A DNA stretch of 64,000 bases from Enterovibrio norvegicus FF-33. GTDB taxonomy: Bacteria > Pseudomonadota > Gammaproteobacteria > Enterobacterales > Vibrionaceae. The notes under the pieces were generated by a model, which was not told where the DNA came from, did no database searches, and saw only the letters and a program-made list of their open reading frames with translations. The DNA lies in contig NZ_AJYD02000038.1 in NCBI RefSeq assembly GCF_000286835.2, forward strand, positions 2,432,721-2,496,720, written 5' to 3'. Positions 8,884 to 17,800 of this stretch are shown piece by piece (within the stretch, counting starts at the first letter, position 1; every line of letters begins with the position of its first letter). The position numbers and the translations under genes are program-made.

Positions 8884-11058
8884 ATGATATCTAAACGCAC
8901 TTCGCTTACATTCCGTGAATACTGGGCAAACAGCCGAATTAATTACAGCGTCCGCGTGTTTATCGCCTTGGTCGGTGTTGCTCTTCCCTGTTGGTGGTAT
9001 GGTGCATCTGAAGCGATTACCCCCTTGGTGTTGGGTATCATTGCTTCTGCACTGGCCGAAACGGATGACAATTTCTCGGGTCGACTCTCCGCCCTTCTCA
9101 CCACCCTATTCTGTTTTGCTATCACGACCTTCTCTGTCGAAATCCTTTTTGAATATCCCCTTTTGTTTGCGTTGGGAATGGTCGTTTCCACCTTCAGTTT
9201 TATCATGTTGGGCGCCATTGGCCCTCGCTATACCAGCATTGCTTTTGCTTCTGTGCTGACCGCGATTTACACCATGCTAGGGGCGCAAGAATCCCCCTCT
9301 CTTTGGTTCCAGCCGATGCTGCTCATCGCGGGCGCGGCTTGGTATGGTTTGATTTCTCTCGTCTGGCTTTTGCTCTGGCCGCTGCAACCGGTTCAGCAAA
9401 GCATTGCTTTGGTATTCAACACCCTTTCTCACTATCTCGATCAAAAATCAGAGATGTTTCACCCCAGTCGCAGCTTGAATCCGCAACCTTTGCGACTGCG
9501 TGATGCGAACGAAAATATCAAAGTGGTGAATGCGCTTAACGGTGCCAAAACCGCCTTAATGAACCGCATTCGTCGCGGTCGGGTCAACGACAACACACGA
9601 CAACTGCTGAAAATTTACTTTCTTGCCCAAGACATTCATGAGCGCGCGAACTCGTCCCACTATCGCTATCAAGATCTAGCCGAAGTGTTCTTCCATAGCG
9701 ATGTCATGTTCCGCTTGCAGCACCTATTGCACTTGCAAGCTAAAGCCTGCTTAGAGGTTTCACACTGCCTCACCTTGTCTCGCCCTTATCGTCACGGCGA
9801 GCAAAGCGTCAAAGCATTGGATGAATTGCAAGAGTCGCTCATTTATATCAAAGCAGAAAATAACCCTGAGTGGAACCCGTTACTTAGTCAGTTAGACTTT
9901 CTATTCAGCAACTTAGCCACGGTAGAGCGCCAGCTTTCCAACATCAGTAATCCTGATGCCATGCTCAATGACGAAGACAAAGAAATCCCAGATTCAAACG
10001 CACACAGCTTCCGTGAAAAGTGCGCCCGTGTTTGGGCACAGCTAACGCCTAAATCATTGCTGTTTCGCCATGCGGTGCGTTTGAGCCTGGCGCTGGGTGT
10101 CGGCTATGGCATTATTCAGGCGTTTGATTTAACGCGCGGCTACTGGATATTGCTCACCATCTTGTTTGTGTGTCAGGTCAACTACTCTGCCACCCGAAGT
10201 AAGCTCACTGAGCGTGTATCCGGCACCTTAATTGGCTTACTGGTTGGTCTCCCCCTACTCACATTGTTCCCTGATTTAACAGGGCAACTGGTACTGATGG
10301 TGTTATTTGGCGTGTTGTTCTTCGCCTTCCGCACCACCCACTATGCCGCAGCGACCGCGTTTATTACCTTGTTGGTGCTCATGTGTTTCAACCAACTCGG
10401 TGAAGGCTATGCGGTGATGCTACCTCGCCTTGGGGATACGCTAATTGGCTGTTTATTGTCAGTCGCGGCAGTGCGTTTTGTTTTACCTGATTGGCAAGCA
10501 CACCGTTTACGCGGGATCATGAAAGATTCTGTCACGGCAAACCGAGATTATTTGGGGCAAATCATTGGCCAATACCGCATTGGTAAACGCGATACCATGG
10601 CCTATCGCGTGGCTCGACGCGAATCCCATAATCAAGATGCACAGCTAACCACCGCCATCAGTAACATGTTGGCAGAGCCAGGACGCTACCGCACCGCCAT
10701 TGATGAAAGCTTCCGTTTTCTGTGTTTGAACCATGCCATGCTGAGTTATATCTCAACCCTTGGCGCACACCGCATGCAAATGGATGATGACAGCATTCAT
10801 GAACTGGTATCCAAAGCGCACCGTGGCATACACGAAGAGCTGGATTGTCTGATCACAAAACTGGCGGGGGATGCGGTTGAAACGACACCTTGCTTAGATG
10901 ACGCGCTTGGCAAGCATTTAGAACGATGGCGTGAAGAAGAAAGTACATCAGCACGTATGGTGTTGCAGCAACTCCATTTGATTCATCGTATCTTGCCAGA
11001 AATGCACATGCTGACAGACGAGCTTGCAAAGAAAGCGCTCAAGAGTTCAAAGTCGTAA
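8884..11058 (+). CDS. yccS: YccS/YhfK family FUSC membrane protein
   Basis: About 724 residues. Two blocks of hydrophobic helices (roughly residues 20-175 and 390-510) are each followed by a soluble helical region, the layout of the FUSC/YccS family of putative inner-membrane transporters. The second block carries the RGYWILLTILFV segment typical of aromatic-acid exporter-like proteins. ATG 8884 (MISKRTSL) is preferred over an upstream TTG at 8827, which would add 19 residues before a typical basic N-terminus. The substrate is unknown; the family resembles AaeB efflux proteins. It ends six bases before the next small gene, so the two are likely co-transcribed. Confidence 0.9.
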   Translation: MISKRTSLTFREYWANSRINYSVRVFIALVGVALPCWWYGASEAITPLVLGIIASALAETDDNFSGRLSALLTTLFCFAITTFSVEILFEYPLLFALGMVVSTFSFIMLGAIGPRYTSIAFASVLTAIYTMLGAQESPSLWFQPMLLIAGAAWYGLISLVWLLLWPLQPVQQSIALVFNTLSHYLDQKSEMFHPSRSLNPQPLRLRDANENIKVVNALNGAKTALMNRIRRGRVNDNTRQLLKIYFLAQDIHERANSSHYRYQDLAEVFFHSDVMFRLQHLLHLQAKACLEVSHCLTLSRPYRHGEQSVKALDELQESLIYIKAENNPEWNPLLSQLDFLFSNLATVERQLSNISNPDAMLNDEDKEIPDSNAHSFREKCARVWAQLTPKSLLFRHAVRLSLALGVGYGIIQAFDLTRGYWILLTILFVCQVNYSATRSKLTERVSGTLIGLLVGLPLLTLFPDLTGQLVLMVLFGVLFFAFRTTHYAAATAFITLLVLMCFNQLGEGYAVMLPRLGDTLIGCLLSVAAVRFVLPDWQAHRLRGIMKDSVTANRDYLGQIIGQYRIGKRDTMAYRVARRESHNQDAQLTTAISNMLAEPGRYRTAIDESFRFLCLNHAMLSYISTLGAHRMQMDDDSIHELVSKAHRGIHEELDCLITKLAGDAVETTPCLDDALGKHLERWREEESTSARMVLQQLHLIHRILPEMHMLTDELAKKALKSSKS

Positions 11059-11064
11059 GGGAAC

Positions 11065-11349
11065 ATGATGAAAGGCCTAATGCTGTTCATATTACTTTTT
11101 GCGTTCAACGCGCACGCTGGTAACAACCACAATGTGGAATCCCTCCCCCGCATTGTCTGGCTAGACCAACAAGGCGAGGTCGTTCCAGACAACGTGATTG
11201 ATGCCATTACTGACAGCTGCGGCATTGACCAAGCCGCCCACCGTATCGCCAATCTCAACGGCGGCGATATTGAATCAGCGATTGATGAGTACAAAGCCGC
11301 CGTCGCCTGCTTCGAAGAACACGCATTCATCAAACAACGCGCGGAATAA
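11065..11349 (+). CDS. Small secreted protein, unknown function
   Basis: A 94-residue protein with a clear signal peptide: basic start, hydrophobic LMLFILLFAF core, and a probable cut after NAHA. The mature part of about 75 residues has two cysteines (DSCG and VACFEEH), suggesting a disulfide. I do not recognise the family. It begins six bases after yccS with AAGGGA as ribosome site (tandem ATGs at 11065 and 11068). It is probably the second gene of that operon and ends inside a terminator hairpin. A 39-bp piece of its 3' end recurs at 13,231, out of context. Confidence 0.75.
   Translation: MMKGLMLFILLFAFNAHAGNNHNVESLPRIVWLDQQGEVVPDNVIDAITDSCGIDQAAHRIANLNGGDIESAIDEYKAAVACFEEHAFIKQRAE
11302..11340 (+). 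repeat. 39-bp direct repeat, copy 1 (inside the small secreted gene)
   Basis: These 39 bases near the 3' end of the secreted gene are identical to 13,231-13,269. Weaker similarity extends about 17 bases further upstream in both copies, and there is none downstream. The two copies bracket about 1.9 kb of accessory sequence. Confidence 0.9.
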
Positions 11350-11364
11350 CGCTCCGCGTTTTTT
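11340..11364 (+). terminator. Terminator at the stop codon of the small secreted gene
   Basis: Stem CGCGGA / TCCGCG with a 7-base loop, followed by six T. The stop codon TAA lies in the loop, so coding sequence and terminator overlap. Confidence 0.85.
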
Positions 11365-11628
11365 CAAAAGCGTTTTTTGTTCTATCTGCATTGGCGAAGA
11401 TACATCCAATCAGTTTCAATCCGAGATCCTTCAATAGATTGTCTGATGGCAATCCGTGATGTTGGTAGAAACATCCAAACTTGGCGTATTCCCTCGTTCG
11501 CACTGACAACACATTTAGTTATACTCGATTAAAAACAGATCCTTAAAGAAACCTCCAGTGATTATTGGTTGTGTGGAAAACCCCAAAGCGGAGGGTTTCA
11601 GCACCCCACATTGGGATCTAATTGGCTG
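11365..11628. other. Non-coding stretch before the integron-like cassette
   Basis: No convincing gene is seen; both strands give only short ORFs without ribosome sites. Its right end reads ATTGGCTGTTAGGC. The last seven bases (11,628-11,634) match the integron core site GTTRRRY, as at the 3' end of vibrio attC sites. No complete attC could be traced to its left. Confidence 0.45.
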
Positions 11629-12217
11629 TTAGGCAACCTTCGGTAGAATTTTAATGATGTATCACTTAACAACCAACTTAATTTATCGTTCATTTGAAAT
11701 GAAGCCTGTTAAGTTTTTACTTGCCATGTATACGTTTGCGGCATTATGGGCTGTATGTTTTGGTTTAATAATTGACACTTTCATAGTTACAGATAAATTT
11801 ATTATTCCTAATGGCGGCTTCATGAGTTTATTATTGTCAATCCTAATAATCGCTCCGATTATTGAAACTGTTATATTTCAATTTCTAATGCAAGGTATTT
11901 TCAGACGGGGCACTAAAAATATAATCACCTCAGTTTTACTAACTGCATTTCTATTTTCAGCCTCACATTCACTTGTGGGAATAGATACTGTATTTATCGT
12001 TGCAGGTCTTGGTATTGTGCTTAGTCTTGTTTATGAATACTTCCGCTCAAGAATCAATGATTTAGCAGCAATATTTTCTGTTATTTTTTTTCACTTATTT
12101 TGGAATGGTGTAATTGGTTTCATTATTTGGTTAGATTATAGTCACATTGTCTAACCAAAACTTCCATCGGAACAAAAACAGTTGGCTACGTTTCGCTTTG
12201 CTCCACAATTTTCAGGG
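11629..12217 (+). mobile_element. Probable integron gene cassette carrying a CPBP protease gene
   Basis: The segment runs from the crossover point of one core site (GTTAGGC at 11,628-11,634) to that of a second (GTTAAAT at 12,217-12,223). It is 589 bp, holds one gene that nearly fills it, and is clearly more AT-rich than its flanks. The gene's stop codon lies inside the R''-like box GTCTAAC, a common cassette design. If circularised, the terminal TTAGGC would pair with GTCTAAC with one mismatch. No integrase gene is in the window, so it would be a solitary (SALIN-like) or relict cassette. Confidence 0.6.
11654..12154 (+). CDS. CPBP-family (CAAX protease-like) intramembrane protein in a cassette
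   Basis: About 166 residues, strongly hydrophobic, AT-rich codons. CPBP/Abi motifs are partly kept: IIAPIIETVIFQ in place of the usual EExxxR box (one Glu kept, first Glu and Arg replaced by Ile and Gln), FSASH (FxxxH), and HLFWN (HxxxN). These proteins are intramembrane glutamic-type proteases; many bacterial ones are linked to bacteriocin self-immunity. The altered first motif questions catalytic activity. The tandem ATG at 11,654/11,657 is 25 bases into the cassette; Met16 at 11,699 is another possible start. The stop lies in the attC-like site. Confidence 0.75.
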   Translation: MMYHLTTNLIYRSFEMKPVKFLLAMYTFAALWAVCFGLIIDTFIVTDKFIIPNGGFMSLLLSILIIAPIIETVIFQFLMQGIFRRGTKNIITSVLLTAFLFSASHSLVGIDTVFIVAGLGIVLSLVYEYFRSRINDLAAIFSVIFFHLFWNGVIGFIIWLDYSHIV

Positions 12218-12223
12218 TTAAAT
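12149..12223 (+). repeat. attC-like recombination site of vibrio type
   Basis: R''-like box GTCTAAC at 12,149-12,155 and R'-like box GTTAAAT at 12,217-12,223 bound 75 bases. The centre contains GTTGGCTACGTTTCGC and TTTGCTCC, similar to the TTGGC...TTTCGCTTTGCTCC core I recall from vibrio attC repeats. L-box pairing is weak, so the site may be degenerate. The downstream reverse-strand reading frame ends exactly at the crossover point (stop TAA at 12,218-12,220). Confidence 0.5.
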
Positions 12224-12370
12224 AAATTCATATGTGCTGATTGTGTTGTTGGCGACACCGTTAAAAAAGCCAAACGCATAGCCTGATACTTCGCATTCAT
12301 TGACCGTTGCAGCCCGTGACGGCAGTGATGCTAAAACAATGAGCATCACCGCAATGAGGTGTTTATTCAC
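12218..12370 (-). pseudogene. Probable truncated secreted-protein gene (50-codon 5' remnant)
   Basis: Starts with GTG at 12,370, with GGAG five bases upstream, and overlaps the 3' end of the lipoprotein gene by 8 bases (translational coupling). The product has a clean signal peptide (hydrophobic LIAVMLIVLASL, probable cut after SRA). After it comes a short mature part with CEVSGYAFGFFNGVANN, which looks like the beginning of a longer secreted protein; GFFNGV near the mature N-terminus reminds me of secreted alpha/beta-hydrolase-like vibrio proteins, from memory only. The frame stops at the first triplet after the attC crossover, as expected if cassette insertion or deletion removed the rest. 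It could instead be a genuine 50-residue protein. Confidence 0.55.
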
Positions 12371-13001
12371 AATACTCCTCCTTGTCGTCAAGGAGTACAT
12401 AGGTGTTTCCATCTAACAGCCTGTTGTAGGCCAGAAATGCCATGGTGCGTGCTTTGGTGTTGTAGGTGAGTGCGACGAGCGTCTTTGACGTATTGGTCAT
12501 GTCACGCACAGGCATGCCTAGAAAGCCCTCGCAAGCAATGACTTTGACGTAGTTCTTACTGATTTCAAACGCGAGATCTTCATTCTCTGGCGTATCTTCG
12601 GTGAAATCATAGTGAAGGTTATCTTGAACATGACGTGCATTTTGTTTGAGGGCATTTCTCACCGGCTCTTCCACTTCCAGCATGTTTAAAAAGGCTTCAA
12701 TGTCGTCACGAATACCGTCTTGATTGTCATCAGTGCCTGTCAACGAATCGGTTCTGTCGAGGGTATGGTCAAAATGTTGGTAGATAAGCCCAAGTTGATC
12801 GTCTACCGACGGTTGCGCTCTTAGTTCCATGGAAAACGATGACGTTGATTCTTCTTCCTGATTTTCAGTATCAGTGTCGGGCTCTGATGACGGCTGCGCA
12901 TCATTGGAAGGGGGCGTCGAACGGGTATTTGGGTTTGACGTTGAATGATTGCAGCCCATCAAAGATAAAATGATGGCAATGGTGAAGAGCGTTTTGGACA
13001 T
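12363..13001 (-). CDS. Putative lipoprotein with an EF-hand-like loop, unknown function
   Basis: About 212 residues from ATG 13,001, chosen because GAGGGG lies about six bases upstream and the protein then starts with a signal peptide ending in the lipobox LSLMGC. A linker of about 45 residues rich in Ser, Pro, Asp and Glu follows, typical of surface lipoproteins. Then comes a folded part with DDNQDGIRDD, an EF-hand or dockerin-like calcium loop, and two late cysteines. An ORF extends upstream to 13,202, but that part is not signal-like. The stop overlaps the GTG of the truncated secreted gene, so the two formed an operon. Function unknown. Confidence 0.7.
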   Translation of the reverse strand: MSKTLFTIAIILSLMGCNHSTSNPNTRSTPPSNDAQPSSEPDTDTENQEEESTSSFSMELRAQPSVDDQLGLIYQHFDHTLDRTDSLTGTDDNQDGIRDDIEAFLNMLEVEEPVRNALKQNARHVQDNLHYDFTEDTPENEDLAFEISKNYVKVIACEGFLGMPVRDMTNTSKTLVALTYNTKARTMAFLAYNRLLDGNTYVLLDDKEEYCE

Positions 13002-13230
13002 CCGTATCCCCTCTGCATTAATCAATGCGATTAATAGAAATGAATTGCTTATCAGTCTGTTACGAGTGATGTGATAGAGAGGATAGTAATGGGCGATGGC
13101 GGGTTGTTTTGTCTTATTGGTGGGAAGGCTGGGGCTGAGACATATGAGGGACACACCCTGAGAAAACCATAATCTTGTCAGTTTTACAGGTGTGTTTCCC
13201 ATTTAAATGCTTGATGATTTCAAAACCGCT

Positions 13231-13269
13231 GTCGCCTGCTTCGAAGAACACGCATTCATCAAACAACGC
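13231..13269 (+). repeat. 39-bp direct repeat, copy 2 (orphan gene fragment)
   Basis: Identical to 11,302-11,340. Here the frame continues differently after the repeat (QKHKGCPIGG...), and upstream there is no signal-peptide part. It is a fragment of a related gene or the scar of a duplication or insertion event. Confidence 0.9.
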
Positions 13270-13276
13270 CAGAAAC

Positions 13277-13314
13277 ACAAAGGCTGCCCCATCGGCGGCC
13301 TTCTACTTACGGTA
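13277..13314. terminator. Terminator-like hairpin after the orphan fragment
   Basis: An AAGGC-T-GCC / GGC-G-GCCTT hairpin with one mismatch follows the gene fragment and precedes the dps stop region. It may serve as the dps terminator on the minus strand, though the T tract is weak. Confidence 0.4.
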
Positions 13315-13340
13315 CATTGCTTACTTTTAATCTTTGCGGC

Positions 13341-13817
13341 TTAACCGTTCTCACGCATGGCGCGGAGCATCCACGCGGTTTTCTCGTGCTCGCGCATGCG
13401 GTCTGATACCAGTGATGCGGAGGATTCATCATCGGCTTGCTGTGCCAGTTTGAGCACTTCACGGGCGGTGCGAACCACCTGCTCGTGACCTTTGGTGAGT
13501 ATGTCCACCATGTCATCAGCCGATGGGACCCCTTCCACTTCTTCAATCGCGCTCAGTTCAGCAAAGGCTTTATACGTGCCCGGTGCGGCGACGCCTAGAG
13601 TGCGAATTCGCTCCGCGATTTCATCGACTGCCAGCGCCAGCGCGTTGTAGTGCTCTTCAAACATCACGTGGAGTTCGCGAAATTGTTTACCCGTAACATT
13701 CCAGTGAAAATTGTGCGTTTGTAGGTACAGGGTGTATGAATCCGCTAATAGGCGTTTTAGGCCTTCTGCAACCACAATTCTGTCTTGTTCTTGAATACCG
13801 ATATTAATGCTTGTCAT
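13341..13817 (-). CDS. dps: Dps-family DNA-binding ferritin
   Basis: About 158 residues. The intersubunit ferroxidase ligands of Dps are visible: HNFHWNVTG, then [19 protein letters not shown] (DxxxE). Dps dodecamers oxidise Fe(II) with hydrogen peroxide, store iron and protect DNA in starvation and oxidative stress. ATG 13,817 (MTSINIG) is used rather than the upstream ATG at 13,844, since GGGGAAGG lies just ahead of it. The N-terminus lacks the long lysine tail of E. coli Dps, so DNA binding may be weaker. It is monocistronic, divergent from nothing close, and separated from ugpQ by 145 bases. Confidence 0.95.
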   Translation of the reverse strand: MTSINIGIQEQDRIVVAEGLKRLLADSYTLYLQTHNFHWNVTGKQFRELHVMFEEHYNALALAVDEIAERIRTLGVAAPGTYKAFAELSAIEEVEGVPSADDMVDILTKGHEQVVRTAREVLKLAQQADDESSASLVSDRMREHEKTAWMLRAMRENG

Positions 13818-13962
13818 AACCCCTTCCCCATTCTCTTTTGGCATTTTGTTTGGCCGTTGGCCTTAATGTCTATGGGGGTAGTTTATGACGAGATAAGTGA
13901 TAGGTATAATCGTTGAAATTTATAGATTCAATCTGTCATACCTATCACTTTTGGGTGGGGAT

Positions 13963-14703
13963 TTATGCGTTTCGGTAGCGAGATGGGAAAGTATGCCCGA
14001 CATCGGTAAACACGCCATCAACACCCCAGTTAAACAACTGATTGGCGCGAGCAAGATGATTCACCGTGTACACATTCACAGCGTAACCGTGCTCTTTGAT
14101 TTCAAGTACCATCTCTTTGGTCAGCCCTTTGTCTTCCACGTTAACCGCGTTTGCTTGGCAAGCCTGCAACACCGCCAGCCAATCAGCTTCCAACGTTTCT
14201 GTGCTGAATAGACAAGCGATAGAAATATCAGGACAGCGGCGTTTAAACTCTGCTAACGCCAATACATTGAAGCTGGATATCAGGAGATCGCGATCTTTGT
14301 CCAGCTTCTTTAACTCTTCAATGACGCCATCAATCAAACTTTCTGTCTGCGCCCAACCGCCCGTGCATGACTTGATTTCGACATTGATGTTTAGCTTAAG
14401 CTTGTTGGCCAGTTCAATAAACTCGGCGAACGTTGGGATTCGCTCGCCGATAAAGGCATCACCAAACCAACTTCCCGCATCAATATCGTCGAGATCGTCC
14501 ACGGTCAAGTCATACAAACTGCCGGGTCTGTCGGTGCAGCGATCTAATGTTTCATCATGACTGAGGACAACCGTGCCGTCAGCCAATACATCCACGTCGC
14601 ACTCTACCCAGTTGAGGCCATATTCTGGCGTTAATGAGAAAGCTGCAAGTGTGTTTTCTGGCGCAAGTGAGGACATTCCTCGATGGGCAAAGAGTGTTTT
14701 CAT
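13963..14703 (-). CDS. ugpQ: Cytoplasmic glycerophosphodiester phosphodiesterase
   Basis: A 246-residue GDPD-family TIM barrel without a signal peptide, matching cytosolic UgpQ. Key residues are at expected positions: HRG at 7-9, PENT following, ECDV, the second catalytic histidine in SHDETLDRCT, and NVEIKS. It hydrolyses glycerophosphodiesters to glycerol-3-phosphate plus an alcohol, recovering phosphate and carbon from phospholipid head groups. No Ugp or GlpT transporter gene is adjacent in the window. Confidence 0.93.
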   Translation of the reverse strand: MKTLFAHRGMSSLAPENTLAAFSLTPEYGLNWVECDVDVLADGTVVLSHDETLDRCTDRPGSLYDLTVDDLDDIDAGSWFGDAFIGERIPTFAEFIELANKLKLNINVEIKSCTGGWAQTESLIDGVIEELKKLDKDRDLLISSFNVLALAEFKRRCPDISIACLFSTETLEADWLAVLQACQANAVNVEDKGLTKEMVLEIKEHGYAVNVYTVNHLARANQLFNWGVDGVFTDVGHTFPSRYRNA

Positions 14704-14798
14704 GGCTCTACTTTTTAAAGGCTATTTCAAGCAACTATGCGCAAAATGACGCAAGGTGCCTGTTTCAACAGGAATATAAACAGATATATACCACACAT

Positions 14799-14830
14799 AA
14801 AAAAGCACTGCATGATGCAGTGCCTTTCTT
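14799..14830 (-). terminator. Terminator of the giant adhesin gene
   Basis: Perfect stem GCACTGCA / TGCAGTGC with a TGA loop and a T run on the minus strand, about 48 bases past the adhesin stop. The plus-strand side has CTTTCTTT and could act weakly in the other direction. Confidence 0.8.
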
Positions 14831-14877
14831 TGGTGGTAATTCGCGTGTCAAAACTGACGCATTCTAAACAATTAGCC

Positions 14878-17800
14878 TTAGTCTAGTTTCAGCGCTTGCT
14901 GTTGGATCAATTGATTCAGAATATCCGTGCCTGTTGCGCTCACATCTAAGCCAAGTTCACTCCAGCCTACGTCGTGCAGAACAATGTCTTGCACTTCCAT
15001 GCCGCCCGCGGTTCGTGACACGTGAAGGGTCAAGCCATCGTCTGTCATTTCAGGGCGAATGTAATCCAGCAATTCGCCAATGGAAGAACCACTGCCAATG
15101 GCATCCGGCAGAATCGCAGAGACATCTAGCTGATCGGCTACCGTGACCGTGTCACCCAGCTCAAAGTCTGCCACCGTATCTGTATTACTTGACGTAGCGC
15201 TGACGCTATCGGCTGTCCACGCATAGACATCATCGCCCTCGCCGCCCACGAGAATATCGTCACCTAAGCCCGCTTCGATGATATCGTCACCATCACCGGC
15301 TATAACACGCGCACCGGCATCGTCTGCTTCGAGGTTATCATCCGCTTCTGTGCCAAATTGCGTTGAGTTTGGATCAAACACCACCAGCTGACCCGTCATC
15401 AACATGGACTCAAGAATTTCATCTTGTGTCAGACCGGATGCATCCATCCCCAGCAACTCATTCAGCGTGTGGCCTTCAATGAGGATGTTTTGGATCGGCG
15501 CGCTGGCATCATCAAACACTTGAATGCGCGTATCACCGCCCACCGTTTGGATATCAAGTCGATTCGCCAATTCGGTAAAGGTAAACACGCCTGTGGTATC
15601 AAATGCGTCGGAAAGATCGATCACATCAATCCCGTTTTCAAAGTCTTTGATCACATCATTGGCAACGTTTGCAGCCGTACCGAAATCACCGGATTTCCAC
15701 GCAAAGGTATCGGCGGCACTGTCTCCCGTGCCATCGATATCACCACCCCACATTTGGTCGTCACCCGCGCCGCCTGTGAGAATGTCTTCGCCTAAACCAC
15801 CCGCGAGAATGTCCTCGCCCGCACCGCCGTGAACTTGCGTTGCTTGGTTGCCATCGACTACCAAGTTATCACCGGTGTTATCTGTATCATTGAGAACAGG
15901 CGTTGCTGCTGTGTCTACCACTTCGATATTAATGGTGAGTGAGGCTTCTTTTGGATCGCCATCACCGACATCAGACAGCGCAGTGACGGTCACATCACCC
16001 ACTGGCTGCGCACTAAATCGAAGATTGAGATCCTCAAGCGTGACCGATGCTAAATCCGTTTGGCTGAGTGTCCAATTCCCATTCCCATCATTCGTGCCAA
16101 CCGGGTTACCTGCGCTATCAATTAACTCTCCAGACGTACCGAGTCCGCTAAAAGTTAAGGAGAATTCGTTATCAATCGGGTCAACCAACGTCGCCATCAG
16201 CCCCAATAACGGAACAATCGCGCCAACTGCTGCGCGCATAGATGCAAGCTGAGTGGCATAAGTAAGCGCTGGCATGTCTGATTTAGGCGCAACAACAATG
16301 GAGACAGTATCGCGATCGAATTTCTGACCGCCAGCACCAAAGTTTCCGCGATCACGCGTGGTCATGGTTAAGGTGTCATCACCCGAGGTATTGTCACCTG
16401 CAAATTCATAGTTAACGCCACCAGCAAGTAAGGTATTAATGGCGTCGATGTCACCGGTCAGCGTTAACGTATTTGACCCTGCTCCTGAGACAGTGATTCC
16501 CGTGGTATCACCAACAAGGTTAAGCGTACTGCCCGCGCCCACTGCCAATTGCACATTCACCACGCTGCTGCCGTCTCTTGCATCCACATCTTGGACTTGC
16601 AGGTCGGTAATTGTGAGCACAGTGTCCTCTTCTGCGGCGTAGCTATCCGCTAGGATGTTCACGGGCTCATCATTCACTGCTGATAGGTTGACGGTAATTT
16701 GTTTATTCACCACATCAGTAGACACCGCACCGTTATCCACGGTCTGAATGGCAAGATCCAACACCAATTGGCCGTTAACATCTTGCGGCGGAATAAAGGT
16801 CAGATCCTCAAGACGCGTACTGTCGATGGTCACGACAATATCACCGCCGTCCGAGGTTTCCGGTGTGACGATGCCGACCACACCATCAGGCAGAACAATT
16901 TTGCCGCCACTAGGGACACCTGAAATCGTAATAAGTAAGGTTTCAGGTGGGTTTTCAGTGACATCAACACCTGATGGCTGCCCTGTATCGCTAACACTAT
17001 CGCGGTTATCTTTCGCCGTGATTTCCATTTCAAGATGAACGGCGGTGTCTTCCGTGCCGGATGCCGATGCGTTCACATTGGCGTTCGCCCCATCACCCAC
17101 AGGATCGACCGTGAGTGAAACGACTTGGCTGTATCCAACAGGTTCGCTCAAGTTGTCTTCTTGGGTAAACACGGTAACCGTAAAGTTAACCGTGCCACTG
17201 AAGTTGCCCGCTGGCTCCACCGTGATTTGCGACAGCGATGTGTTGTCTGTTATCGCGCTGGCAGGAATGATCCACTGCCCTTCTGATGCATTGACCGCAG
17301 GGGCAGACAAGGTAAACCCGTCTGGCACATTTTCCACGATAATAGACGCAAGGGATTCGGAGCCATCAATATCACTAAAGCTAAAGCCAAGATCGGCCAG
17401 TGAAGCGCCGCTGGTCGTATCTTCATCCACAGTGATCTCAGCGACGTCGGTGTCGCCTAATTCCGTGCCATTTTGGGTAAAGGTGACTTCGTCATTTACA
17501 GCCGTCACTTCAACGTTCATGGTGGTGTTCACCGTGCGGCTGTCAGTACCGGTTGTTGCTGTGTCTGTAATCGTGATGGTCGCAGAGACTTCAACTTCAC
17601 CACTGAAATCGGGTGAAGGCTTAAATTTGATGTCATTAAGCTGGCTTGCATCAACAACCAAGGTGCTTGATTCACTGCCATCGGCCAATACAAACATGCC
17701 CATACCCGCAGGCACTGTCAGTGTCGCCGCGGTGATTTTCTCTTCACCATTGGCCTGATCATTGTCGGCCAACGAAGCACTCAGACTGAGGATAATAATG

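Noticed and set aside
11330-11512. 60-codon minus-strand ORF between the small secreted gene and the cassette
   Set aside because: It overlaps the terminator and the end of a plus-strand gene, has no ribosome site, and shows no known domain.
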